A program made the position numbers and the translations under genes. Below are positions 9,177-16,984 of a stretch of 64,000 nt of DNA, piece after piece; the first letter of the stretch is position 1; each line of letters begins with the position of its first letter. The DNA is from Paenibacillus sp. MBLB1832 (GTDB lineage Bacteria > Bacillota > Bacilli > Paenibacillales > NBRC-103111): NCBI RefSeq assembly GCF_032271945.1, contig NZ_CP130319.1, positions 3,615,001 to 3,679,000 of the forward strand. The letters are read 5' to 3'. The notes beneath the pieces are model-generated. The model was not told the origin of the DNA. It was given only the letters and a program-made list of their open reading frames with translations, and did no database searches.

Positions 9177-9812
9177 TTAAGATACAATCGCAAATCCCGC
9201 ATGCCAGTTGTAATTGTGCTTAGCAGAAAGTCCTATGAGCAACACAGTCATTTGCTCGATCGTCCGAGCGTTGTTCAATGAGCCCGCATCAAGCACTTCA
9301 AAAGGAAGTTCAGAAATCAAGCTGATGACTTGCGCCTTCGCTTCTTCGTCGTCGCTGATGACGAGTACCGCAGATTTCCGTTCATTCTCGAAGCTCGGAT
9401 TTGCAAACACGCCGGCGAATGTGTTTTTGAATGCGCCAACGACACGAGAATTCGGGAGCTGCTGCGCAATAATTTCTGCCGCAGAAGTGTCTGCGCTTGT
9501 GGTTAATCCGTCATACGAAGCATTGAGTGGATTGGTAATATCAACAATGATTTTGCCACTTAACTCAGGTGCATGCTGCGTAATAATGTCTTGTACGGCT
9601 TGGAACGGAACTGCCAAGAAGATGATTTCTGCACCCTGAATTGCGTGAGCGTTACTCACGCCTTGAATATTCACTTGTTTTAATTGTACAGCAATTTCTT
9701 GTGCTTGCTCTTGGCTGCGAGAACCAAGCAACACCTTGTGACCCGCTCTTGCGAAAGAGGATGCGATACCTTTACCCATATTTCCTGTACCAATGATTGC
9801 GATTTTAGCCAT
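9177..9812 (-). CDS. F420-type NAD(P)-binding oxidoreductase
   Basis: 211 residues, one Rossmann domain with dinucleotide motif IAIIGTGNMGKGIA (residues 4-17) and basic LLGSRS suggesting NADPH. IIVDITNPLN and VVGAFKNTFAGVF match the NADPH:F420 oxidoreductase-like family (PF03807), which in Firmicutes acts as a small NADP-dependent reductase of unknown substrate rather than with F420. It is 56 bases after the second cupin gene and probably the last gene of the GMC operon. ATG 9812 has AAAGGAG ten bases upstream. Confidence 0.85.
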   Translation of the reverse strand: MAKIAIIGTGNMGKGIASSFARAGHKVLLGSRSQEQAQEIAVQLKQVNIQGVSNAHAIQGAEIIFLAVPFQAVQDIITQHAPELSGKIIVDITNPLNASYDGLTTSADTSAAEIIAQQLPNSRVVGAFKNTFAGVFANPSFENERKSAVLVISDDEEAKAQVISLISELPFEVLDAGSLNNARTIEQMTVLLIGLSAKHNYNWHAGFAIVS

Positions 9813-9868
9813 TTCCAAAACACTCCTTTGAAAGTATATAGTAAAGCTCGATTGTCATACCATATTGA

Positions 9869-11128
9869 TCAATCGTAGCCTCCAAACATAAGTAACTTGA
9901 TGTTTTCATCTGTCGTATTGATTAAGCTGTGCATCTCGCCATTTTTGAGCAACACAATATCGCCAGCTTGCATCATGCGAACCTCCAAACATCGCTCGCG
10001 ATCATCATGCTTTAGCCAATCGCCTGTGACCATATATGCGCACCCTTCAATAAGGAAGAACGCTTCTTGATTGTCACGGTGTCGATGAATGCCAATGGAG
10101 CAGTTCGGTCGTAAGATATGCAAATCCATATAATCAACCGCCATAAACGACTCACTGCGCTTGCCGTCCACTTTGCGGCCATTCGCATCGAAATTCCAAG
10201 CATCCAACTGACGAGCTAGCTCGCGCGTGCCCATATATTGACCGTAATTCGAGAAAAGGTTTCGATATTCCAGCGACCCCACGCCGCCATGCGGATTCGA
10301 GCTGGAACCAACCGCTAAGTAATTATTCCACCCGCGTAAGCGCATGTTAAATTCATAATGATAATTCGCACCGAATTGCGAATCCCAATACTTCCCGGAG
10401 ACATCACTCCACGCGGCTTCGATGTGCAGCGGAATGAGCGGATGAATATCGCTTTGCGAAGCGACATTAAACATATTTTGACTATCAACGGTTTCACGCT
10501 TGAAGTCAGAAGGGTGACCTTGAATGAGGTCAGGGCGAATTTGCAACTGTCCGCTTTGCAGCGCCGCTTTCCCTTTATCATCCAAATCGTGCAAGAGATC
10601 CTCATAACCGCCTTCGTAACCCCAGAGCTCGGCATCGTAGCAATCTGTCGCCTGATTGTAGATTACGGAAATGGGCTCTGCCGTTGCGCGGCCCTGCACA
10701 TTCAAGTAAAGCTTAATACGGTCGCCTAATTGGTGATTGGCCGCTTGCGACAGCTTGGAATCTGGCCCCCCGCGATATGATAGACGCAAGAAGGGCCCAG
10801 TCCAATTCCCTGCTGTCACAAGACCGCGAACTAGCGTCGTATCGGTCGTGATGAAATTTTGGATATTTTGCTTCTGGAAATCCGTTTTATTGTCTTGACC
10901 ACGGAAATCAAGCTGATCTCGCGCAGGATCCTGCTGATTCGGCGCATAAAGGACAAGCTTGTCAAATGGAAATAAGTATTGAAGCGATTCGGTGTTATAA
11001 CATTCCAGGCTTGCAGCAAAATGAGTGCTTTCCACCAGTTGCAGCAATTTCATGACTGGATTCTGATCATTGTAATTCGGTTGATTGACACGAATGACTT
11101 CGTCTTGCTGAGTTAAGATCATCGCCAT
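9869..11128 (-). CDS. Cupin-domain protein, paralogue of the neighbour
   Basis: 419 residues. Two-part protein: about 290 residues of a beta-rich region of unknown family, then a C-terminal cupin with metal ligands IGIHRHRDNQEAFFLIEG and GDIVLLKNGEMHSL (His-X-His, Glu, distal His). The N-terminal region resembles the 388-aa neighbour in layout (a LYLNVQGRA...AELWGYEG block against FIKLLSGDS...VEIWESLE), so the two are distant tandem paralogues. The cupin may be an isomerase, epimerase or dioxygenase, acting in the cytoplasm since there is no signal peptide. ATG 11128 has GGAGGG eight bases upstream. Gene five of the MarR-linked operon. Confidence 0.8.
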   Translation of the reverse strand: MAMILTQQDEVIRVNQPNYNDQNPVMKLLQLVESTHFAASLECYNTESLQYLFPFDKLVLYAPNQQDPARDQLDFRGQDNKTDFQKQNIQNFITTDTTLVRGLVTAGNWTGPFLRLSYRGGPDSKLSQAANHQLGDRIKLYLNVQGRATAEPISVIYNQATDCYDAELWGYEGGYEDLLHDLDDKGKAALQSGQLQIRPDLIQGHPSDFKRETVDSQNMFNVASQSDIHPLIPLHIEAAWSDVSGKYWDSQFGANYHYEFNMRLRGWNNYLAVGSSSNPHGGVGSLEYRNLFSNYGQYMGTRELARQLDAWNFDANGRKVDGKRSESFMAVDYMDLHILRPNCSIGIHRHRDNQEAFFLIEGCAYMVTGDWLKHDDRERCLEVRMMQAGDIVLLKNGEMHSLINTTDENIKLLMFGGYD

Positions 11129-11143
11129 CTTGGTTTCCCTCCA

Positions 11144-12310
11144 TTAATTGCAGTGGTATAAAAAGGCGACGAATTTCAACGGCTTGTCGCCCGTGTTGCG
11201 AATGCCGTGGAAACCACCGCTCTTCGTGTAAATCACGTTACCAGGCCCAATCGGCAGTTCTTTGCACGCTTTTCGACCAATACCGAATATTTCACGTTCC
11301 ACTGTCGGATACTTCGGCTTATTCGTCACAGGATCGAGTGCTTCAAGACAAGGGTCGTCACCGACGGCCATATAACCAATACCTTCGCCTTCAACGATGT
11401 AATAAAGCTCCTCTGAACCGATATGATGATGCGTGCCTTCCACTTTGCCTGGAGGAATGTTGACTTCATGGAAGTACGCCACTTTCCCGCCAAACTCACG
11501 CTGCAAAATCCATCGCATCTCGATAATGTTGTCCGGCCGCGCATCTTCATTCTTCTCGACTTCCATCATGGCGTTCAAGTAGCGAACAGGCTGTACGTCA
11601 TGGGAGTTCATGAACCAACCGCGTTGGAAGTTCACTTCGTAGTTCCAGTCTTTAATCGTGTTTTGCTGCGAGCTAGGTTCATTCGTGCGAGGTTCTTGAT
11701 GTGAACGGAAGAAGTTATTGTCCCACTGCGGGTCGTCAATGGCATTGCCGAAAGGCAAATCAATCTGATATTCACTGAAAGCAAGCTGCAGTTTCTGGAG
11801 GTGTTTAATATCACGGATATGTGGGGAAAATTGCGAAACACGTGTAATCGGCATTTCTTTACCCATTTGCGAAATAACTTTAAAATCATGCCTCGAGCCA
11901 TTCGGCGCTTCTAGCGATTCCCAAATTTCTACTTGATAAGCGCCGATCCAATCGCAATAGTGCATCGTCACGTTCGCTTCTTGTGTGAAATTCGAATCAC
12001 CAGAAAGCAATTTAATAAACGTATTGATTTTATGTCCAAGGAATCTGTTTTTCAGACGAGTCACTTCCGTCAAGCGCGCAGGGTGGTATTCGACCCGCAA
12101 GAAATTCGTTAAGTAGCGGCCGTCGAGGTAAACTTCACCTTTCAAGACGTTAGCATCGCCTTTCGTTCGTACTTCTTGCACGTTATAGCGATAACGCGAG
12201 GAGCGAGTCGCATTCAAGTACTGGGCATGATAGATACGGTCTGGGAAAAAGACGACTTGAAACACTGAATTTTCGGGGCTCGTAAAAATATCTTCAAATT
12301 TCGGCTCCAC
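11144..12310 (-). CDS. Cupin-domain protein with HHH metal motif
   Basis: 388 residues from the GTG at 12310-12308. AAGGAGG lies ten bases before it, and it shares one base with the TAG stop of the GMC gene, so translation is probably coupled. The C-terminal cupin shows GTHHHIGSEELYYIVEGEG and GNVIYTKSGGFHGIRN, a complete set of His/Glu ligands. An inserted stretch (CLEALDPVTNKPKYPTVERE) separates the two halves of the barrel. The N-terminal ~270 residues are unassigned. Paired with the 419-residue paralogue, it may form a heteromer that processes the ketone produced by the flavo-oxidoreductase (inference). Confidence 0.8.
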   Translation of the reverse strand: MEPKFEDIFTSPENSVFQVVFFPDRIYHAQYLNATRSSRYRYNVQEVRTKGDANVLKGEVYLDGRYLTNFLRVEYHPARLTEVTRLKNRFLGHKINTFIKLLSGDSNFTQEANVTMHYCDWIGAYQVEIWESLEAPNGSRHDFKVISQMGKEMPITRVSQFSPHIRDIKHLQKLQLAFSEYQIDLPFGNAIDDPQWDNNFFRSHQEPRTNEPSSQQNTIKDWNYEVNFQRGWFMNSHDVQPVRYLNAMMEVEKNEDARPDNIIEMRWILQREFGGKVAYFHEVNIPPGKVEGTHHHIGSEELYYIVEGEGIGYMAVGDDPCLEALDPVTNKPKYPTVEREIFGIGRKACKELPIGPGNVIYTKSGGFHGIRNTGDKPLKFVAFLYHCN

Positions 12311-14142
12311 TACTGCAGTACCTCCTTCAAATGTTCCGCAACCCGGAATGCATTGGCTTGAATGGTTAATGTGGGATTTGCTCCGCCAGACGTTGGCATG
12401 AACGAGCCGTCTGTGACGTACAAATTGCCAAACTCCCAGGCTCGGCAATTCACATCGAGCACAGAATCGTTACGATCGGTACCGAATCTGGCGCCGCCAA
12501 GGATGTGATTCGCAATACGTGCTAAGCCGTTCTCTGCGCTGTACACCCCGCCGCCATGAATCGAACCTTCCGGCATGCCGCAGCCTTTCTCCAGGATGCG
12601 CGCACATTGATTGGCCATAATGTCCATCAATGCTTTGTCGTGATCATGCCAACGTTTAATGATATAGGCAGCAGGTCGATTCCATTTATCTTTAATCGAT
12701 GGATGCAGTTCGATACGATTCGTATCTAGAGGTACCTGATTCGCCATGAACGCAATCGAAAGTGTCGTTCCGAAGTTTTTATTCAGCCAATCGAGCAGCA
12801 CTTCACCTGTTAAGTTTGTGCTTTCGGTGAAACCTTTCCAAATCGTATCCAGATCTTGGGCATACATGGTGCGAGCCAGCGAGATTGGCAATGCCGCGTC
12901 CGACGTATTGTTGTAAATGGCAGCCCCCGCCCACAGACGGTTGTTATGAAGAAACTCATCCGTAGCACAAAATTCAGTCGCCCAATCACTATCCAATGAA
13001 ATGGATTTGTCGAATCGACCTGGTACGATGACATTCGCACCGCCAAAGCAATGGGTTAAGAAATATTTGCCCAATAAGCCGTTATGGTGAATGCGACGGT
13101 CGAAATTAAGGTGGTGCTGCGCCGAAATTTTAAGAAGACGTACGGATTCAATGGCGGAGCAAGCAACGACAGTCACTTTGCCGCTTACCGATTTGGTTTC
13201 ACCAGAGGGATCTTTGTAAAAGACTTTCGAGATATTGCCTTGGTTATCGCATTCAAGATGCGTCACTGTACAGTTCGGACGAAGCTCAAAGTTCGGCTGG
13301 TCTTTAATCGGTGACAGCAGCGATACCCACGTGTTGGATTTCAGACCGAGCGGATCGCCGTATCGATTCACATAGCCTGTTTTGGCTGTTTGCGGATCGG
13401 TTGGTACTTTGCGGCCGCTAGGTGCATGATCTTGCGTAATGACCGCAAGCGGGGTACGGAATCTGGTCATGCCGAGCGCATCCATTCCCTTCGCTGCGTA
13501 GCTGGAAATCGGATTGGGATCAAGCGGCGTCTGATAGCAATCATGGTCGAACGGTTTCTTTTGATTTTGTACCGTACCATTAATACCGACAAGCGTTTCC
13601 GCTTTCTCGTACCACGGCAGCATCTCTTGATACGAGATTGGCCAGTCACGCGCATTCCGTCGAACATCATCATTTGGATCATTCACTAAATCTCTGCGAT
13701 TTTCATTGAACGATTGTAATCGGAAGTCCGTCTCCGAAAATCGCAGCGATACCGCACCGTACAATTGTGTACCGCCTCCAACGACCTGCGCCGTATAGCC
13801 TTCAATCGTTGCATAATCGCCTGCAGCTCTCGTGTGATTCTCGCCTGTCTCCCGATAAATATGCGGTTCATCGTTGAGATCAGGCTCGACGTGACTTGAA
13901 TAATACGACTGACCTTTATTGGACACATCATGGTTAATGATTTTCTCGGACCCCGTTGCAAACATCTCATCGCGCTTGAAATCACTTATGCCGTCAGGCG
14001 CTTGATATTGAGGAAGGAACAAGGGGCCCTTCTCTAACACGAGAACGGACTTGCCTGCTTTCACTAGCGTATGTGCAATCGGAGCTCCGCCTGCGCCGCT
14101 GCCGATAATTACAACATCAAATTGATTTTGTTCGTTCGCCAA
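12310..14142 (-). CDS. GMC-family FAD oxidoreductase
   Basis: 610 residues. FAD-binding VVIIGSGAGGAPIAHTL is at residues 10-26. NHILGGARFG (His near 546) and the signature GNLYVTDGSFMPTSGGANPT (Asn near 589) supply the catalytic His/Asn pair. The C-terminus is most like the large subunit of gluconate 2-dehydrogenase and related sugar dehydrogenases. It would oxidise a hydroxyl of a sugar, glycoside or sugar acid to a ketone. There is no Tat signal, so it should be cytoplasmic, unlike periplasmic gluconate dehydrogenases. The start is a TTG at 14142 with AGGAG nine bases upstream. The upstream neighbour carries the matching small-subunit domain. Confidence 0.92.
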   Translation of the reverse strand: MANEQNQFDVVIIGSGAGGAPIAHTLVKAGKSVLVLEKGPLFLPQYQAPDGISDFKRDEMFATGSEKIINHDVSNKGQSYYSSHVEPDLNDEPHIYRETGENHTRAAGDYATIEGYTAQVVGGGTQLYGAVSLRFSETDFRLQSFNENRRDLVNDPNDDVRRNARDWPISYQEMLPWYEKAETLVGINGTVQNQKKPFDHDCYQTPLDPNPISSYAAKGMDALGMTRFRTPLAVITQDHAPSGRKVPTDPQTAKTGYVNRYGDPLGLKSNTWVSLLSPIKDQPNFELRPNCTVTHLECDNQGNISKVFYKDPSGETKSVSGKVTVVACSAIESVRLLKISAQHHLNFDRRIHHNGLLGKYFLTHCFGGANVIVPGRFDKSISLDSDWATEFCATDEFLHNNRLWAGAAIYNNTSDAALPISLARTMYAQDLDTIWKGFTESTNLTGEVLLDWLNKNFGTTLSIAFMANQVPLDTNRIELHPSIKDKWNRPAAYIIKRWHDHDKALMDIMANQCARILEKGCGMPEGSIHGGGVYSAENGLARIANHILGGARFGTDRNDSVLDVNCRAWEFGNLYVTDGSFMPTSGGANPTLTIQANAFRVAEHLKEVLQ

Positions 14143-14157
14143 TTGACCTCTCTCCTA

Positions 14158-15219
14158 TCAACCCACGTAATCGTTGTTATGTCCAAGCGGTTTTTCGATC
14201 GCTCGCTGCCAGTCGAACACGAGATTGCCAGCCTGGTCACAGAACGTCTCGCTCAGGAACGACCAGCCAGCTGCCCCGATGTTACCGCCATATTTCGGAT
14301 GTGCGAATGCACCGATGATCGTATGACGTCTCACAAGTTGAAGGAAGAACTTCGGATCGCCGTAACGTGCATAATCCCAGCCATCCACGTTGCCTTGCGC
14401 CATCTCATTGTACAAATCCACGTACACTTCACGTGACATGGCCGTCGGCTCTTGCCCGGGTCTGCGCTTTCGAAGCACGCCATCGATGATCGATAAGCAA
14501 ATGCGATAATCTTGCAAACGATGAAACTCTTCCTTGGCAACCAGCTTATCAATGAAATTGGACACACCTACCTGCTCATCGAGCTGGTACACTTCGTGGT
14601 ACTCTCGCTCTTTCGTGCCGCGGTCGAGGTAATTATAGTAATTTTGAAGGAACTTGCTTCCTTCCTCGGTGCGAAAAGGTAAAATATGCTCGGCAAATCG
14701 ATCTAGAATTTTTCTTTCCCATGGCTGGAAACTGATTGGTGTCGTACAGAACTGTGTGAAGAAGCGGGACCATGTTTGTGCGTTGCCGAGGGTGGTCATC
14801 TGAGGGTTAATTGGATCTAGTTTGAATTGACCGTTAACATTAAACTTATACGTATGTACTTCTCCCATCGGGACAAGCACGGAACAGGCATAATAGCGCG
14901 TCGGTTCACCGCCAAACACGATTTGCTTAAGCGGCACGCCATCGAATAAATCACTGAATGTACCGACAACGCTAACCTTCCATGCAGGGTATGTCGTGGG
15001 TGCCGCATAAACGAATGTCACCGCATTGTTATTGGGGACATTCGAGCTATCAACAATGGGAAACCGCCAGTTTTCAGATATAAATGCTTTCGGATCGTCA
15101 TACGAATATTCCATGTTGTAATTGTGACGCGGTGTTTCATTCTCACGTGCCAAGTACTTCGTACAGTGATTCAGCACATATTGATCCCAATTCGATCTCT
15201 CATAGATCCTGGCTGACAT
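14158..15219 (-). CDS. E-set/CBM48-like domain fused to gluconate 2-dehydrogenase subunit 3-like domain
   Basis: 353 residues. Residues about 66-140 read like an isoamylase-type glycogen-binding domain (VVGTFSDLFDGVPL, then TYKFNVNGQFKLDPINP). The C-terminal half (FAEHILPF onwards to HPKYGGNIGAAGWSFL) resembles gluconate 2-dehydrogenase subunit 3, the small partner of GMC dehydrogenases. A carbohydrate-binding fold joined to that subunit is unusual and suggests it brings a bulky glycan or glycoside to the GMC enzyme encoded 15 bases downstream. No signal peptide is seen. ATG 15219 has GGAGG six bases upstream. Confidence 0.75.
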   Translation of the reverse strand: MSARIYERSNWDQYVLNHCTKYLARENETPRHNYNMEYSYDDPKAFISENWRFPIVDSSNVPNNNAVTFVYAAPTTYPAWKVSVVGTFSDLFDGVPLKQIVFGGEPTRYYACSVLVPMGEVHTYKFNVNGQFKLDPINPQMTTLGNAQTWSRFFTQFCTTPISFQPWERKILDRFAEHILPFRTEEGSKFLQNYYNYLDRGTKEREYHEVYQLDEQVGVSNFIDKLVAKEEFHRLQDYRICLSIIDGVLRKRRPGQEPTAMSREVYVDLYNEMAQGNVDGWDYARYGDPKFFLQLVRRHTIIGAFAHPKYGGNIGAAGWSFLSETFCDQAGNLVFDWQRAIEKPLGHNNDYVG

Positions 15220-15240
15220 ACCCGACCTCCCTTGTTTTAC

Positions 15241-15955
15241 TTAAATAAGCACTTTATACGATCCTGATCTGCACGAAGCCAGCAGCGTATTGACCAGTGA
15301 TCGCAAATGATGTTCCAACATGGCACCAACGAGGCCGCCATCCACAATAGACAATGACGAGCTAGAGATTTTCACTTGCTGACCATTGTAAAAGAAAATG
15401 AAATAAGGAATGCTTTGATTTCGCCATCTGGACGCAAGATCTTCTTCTTCATCAACATCGATTTCGAAAAACTCAACGTCAGGCAAATCGTTTTTTTCTT
15501 TTCAACGAATCAATCACACGATCCATTAGCCGGCAAGGCGGGCACCAAATGGCGCCAAGCTTCACAACAAGGAGTTTGTCTTGCAAATTCGCGGCTTCTG
15601 GATGATGAACGACTTGATCAAAGTCGATCTTACCAAGCTTGATTTGATGGCTAGGCCCCTGCTGCTTAGGGACAGGTTCTCCGTCCTTCACTTCGACCAC
15701 TGAATCGGCATACACGAGCAGCTTGTCGCCTGTGCCGAACTTATCAACAATCATCCTCATCATAATAAATCTGCAACAGTACCATCCTTCATGCAGAGAA
15801 GCATCATAGCGTCTGAAGCTTTCAAGCTCAATCGCCTCGGTGATCGCATAGCAATGGGCTTGGTACTCTGTCAAATCCCACAAATTCACTTCCTCGATAA
15901 TGCTTTCTTTGCGGAAGATCGCCTTCCCACAATGCTTGCAATGGAATGCACTCAT
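15241..15955 (-). pseudogene. Thioredoxin-like protein gene split by a one-base frameshift
   Basis: Frame one begins at ATG 15955 (GAGGG five bases before) with a zinc-ribbon-like FHCKHCGKAIF. It reaches a thioredoxin active site AIWCPPCRLMD and stops shortly after at TGA. The rest of the thioredoxin fold (DVEFFEIDVDEEEDLASRW, SIPYFIFFYNGQQV) continues in another frame to 15241. The join lies at a run of seven A on the coding strand near 15490; six A would restore a single ~237-residue protein. It could be a sequencing error, a real mutation or transcriptional slippage. First gene of the GMC operon; thioredoxin-like folds often keep cysteines or metal sites reduced. Confidence 0.75.
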
Positions 15956-16045
15956 TTCAACCCTCGCTCTCTGAGTTAGCAAAAACTCTACATTTTGTAT
16001 CATACCAAATTTTTATGAAATATGGAATTATTATGGGAATATTAA

Positions 16046-16057
16046 TTTTATATAAAA
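16046..16057. promoter_or_regulatory. Second copy of MarR palindrome core
   Basis: TTTTATATAAAA, preceded on the minus strand by ATAG, repeats the core and one flank (AGTTTTATATAAAA) of the palindrome in the marR promoter. It is 91 bases upstream of the thioredoxin-like start, with a TAATAT box just downstream on the minus strand. This makes the GMC operon a probable target of the MarR protein. The core alone is AT-rich and could occur by chance. Confidence 0.45.
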
Positions 16058-16082
16058 CTATTTACTTAAAAAATAGAACCTG

Positions 16083-16514
16083 CTATAATAATTCAATTTT
16101 GCTAAGCAGGTTCATCAATTGCTCTTTCTCATCCGGGTTAAAATTTTCGTAAACCTTGTCAATTAAGCGGCGCGAAATGTCTTCATAAATCGGTTCGAGT
16201 TCCTTTCCCTTTGGTGTTAAGCAAATATGAGATATTCGTGAATCCGATGTATCTTGCTGCTTGCTTACATAACCAAGCTTGATCAGCTTGTTGACGAGTA
16301 CGGTAACTGTTGATTTGTCGCGTCGTATGAGACTCGCGATTTGATTCATTTGCAACGATTCACTCTTGTACAATCGAAACAAAATGTCGCCATGCGACGG
16401 CGCCAAGCCTTCAACGCCTGCTTGATGAAGCTCCTCTTCAATCCACTTGTTAGAGCTTCGAATGATTTTCGCTAAAATGGAAATAATTCGGTCTGGGGGG
16501 ACGTTTGTTTTCAT
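16083..16514 (-). CDS. MarR-family transcriptional regulator
   Basis: 143 residues, standard length. The winged helix is clear: QMNQIASLIRRDKSTVTVLVNKLIKLGYV, then the wing SDSRISHICLTPKGKEL with the family D-X-R motif. MarR proteins repress until a phenolic or other small ligand, or oxidation, releases them. The ATG at 16514 has no ribosome site, and its promoter places transcription start on or next to that ATG, so the mRNA is probably leaderless. It lies upstream of and parallel to the GMC operon, which carries a matching operator core. Confidence 0.92.
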   Translation of the reverse strand: MKTNVPPDRIISILAKIIRSSNKWIEEELHQAGVEGLAPSHGDILFRLYKSESLQMNQIASLIRRDKSTVTVLVNKLIKLGYVSKQQDTSDSRISHICLTPKGKELEPIYEDISRRLIDKVYENFNPDEKEQLMNLLSKIELL

Positions 16515-16520
16515 GTCTTT

Positions 16521-16549
16521 AGTATAGTTTTATATAAAACTAATGTCAA
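16521..16549 (-). promoter_or_regulatory. Near-consensus promoter with 18-bp palindrome as spacer
   Basis: On the minus strand TTGACA (16549-16544), 17 bases and TATACT (16526-16521) form an almost ideal sigma-A promoter. TAGTTTTATATAAAACTA (16525-16542) is a perfect 18-base palindrome filling the spacer, so a bound MarR dimer would block RNA polymerase. The -10 box ends six bases before the ATG. Confidence 0.8.
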
Positions 16550-16930
16550 GCATAAAATCGATAGTTGTTTTTGAACGTCAATACTTCTCCATTTTTTATC
16601 TTGGCTTTCAAATTAGATTGCGCGGGAGGACCTTAGCCCAACCCGCGCATCAGATTCTTTCATGTACGAATAGCGATGAAATCAAACTGGTTTTCTTGGC
16701 AGGCGCGGAAGCGTTGATAACCTCTAAAAAAGACGCCGAATACGCCTCTGTAGTTGGATCCAGTTTGCAACAGATGCGTATTCGGCGTATCCAAGAACAT
16801 GCATGATGAGGCCGCTACGTCGATCTGGCTGAAGCACCTTCGAATTGACCCATTGATTTCCTGTGAAGATCCGCTCCAGAACGCGCTCTTTCCCATCCGA
16901 AGATTGTCCTTCATCTGATGGAAAATGAGA
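16550..16930. other. Gene-free stretch with inverted repeats
   Basis: No convincing gene on either strand. It contains GCGCGGG/CCCGCGC (16620-16626 with 16642-16648) and a perfect 13-base inverted repeat, ACGCCGAATACGC at 16733-16745 with its complement at 16776-16788, 30 bases apart. The short open frames here have no ribosome sites or recognisable motifs. It may be a remnant of a lost element. Confidence 0.4.
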
Positions 16931-16956
16931 AAAAGACTCTACTTTTTAAAGTAGAG
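16927..16956 (-). terminator. Terminator of the demethylation operon
   Basis: On the minus strand CTCTACTTT-AA-AAAGTAGAG is followed directly by TCTTTTTCTC. It begins 29 bases after the stop of the fused reductase gene. Confidence 0.8.
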
Positions 16957-16984
16957 CTCAAAATAGCTATATTTCTAACACATA

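Noticed and set aside
15480-15500. A AAA AAC as a -1 programmed ribosomal frameshift site
   Set aside because: Restoring the thioredoxin frame needs +1 (or -2), not -1, so the heptamer points the wrong way; error, mutation or transcriptional slippage fits better.
16543-16914. Small open frames on both strands between marR and the fused reductase
   Set aside because: No ribosome site, no recognisable motif, and they overlap inverted repeats.
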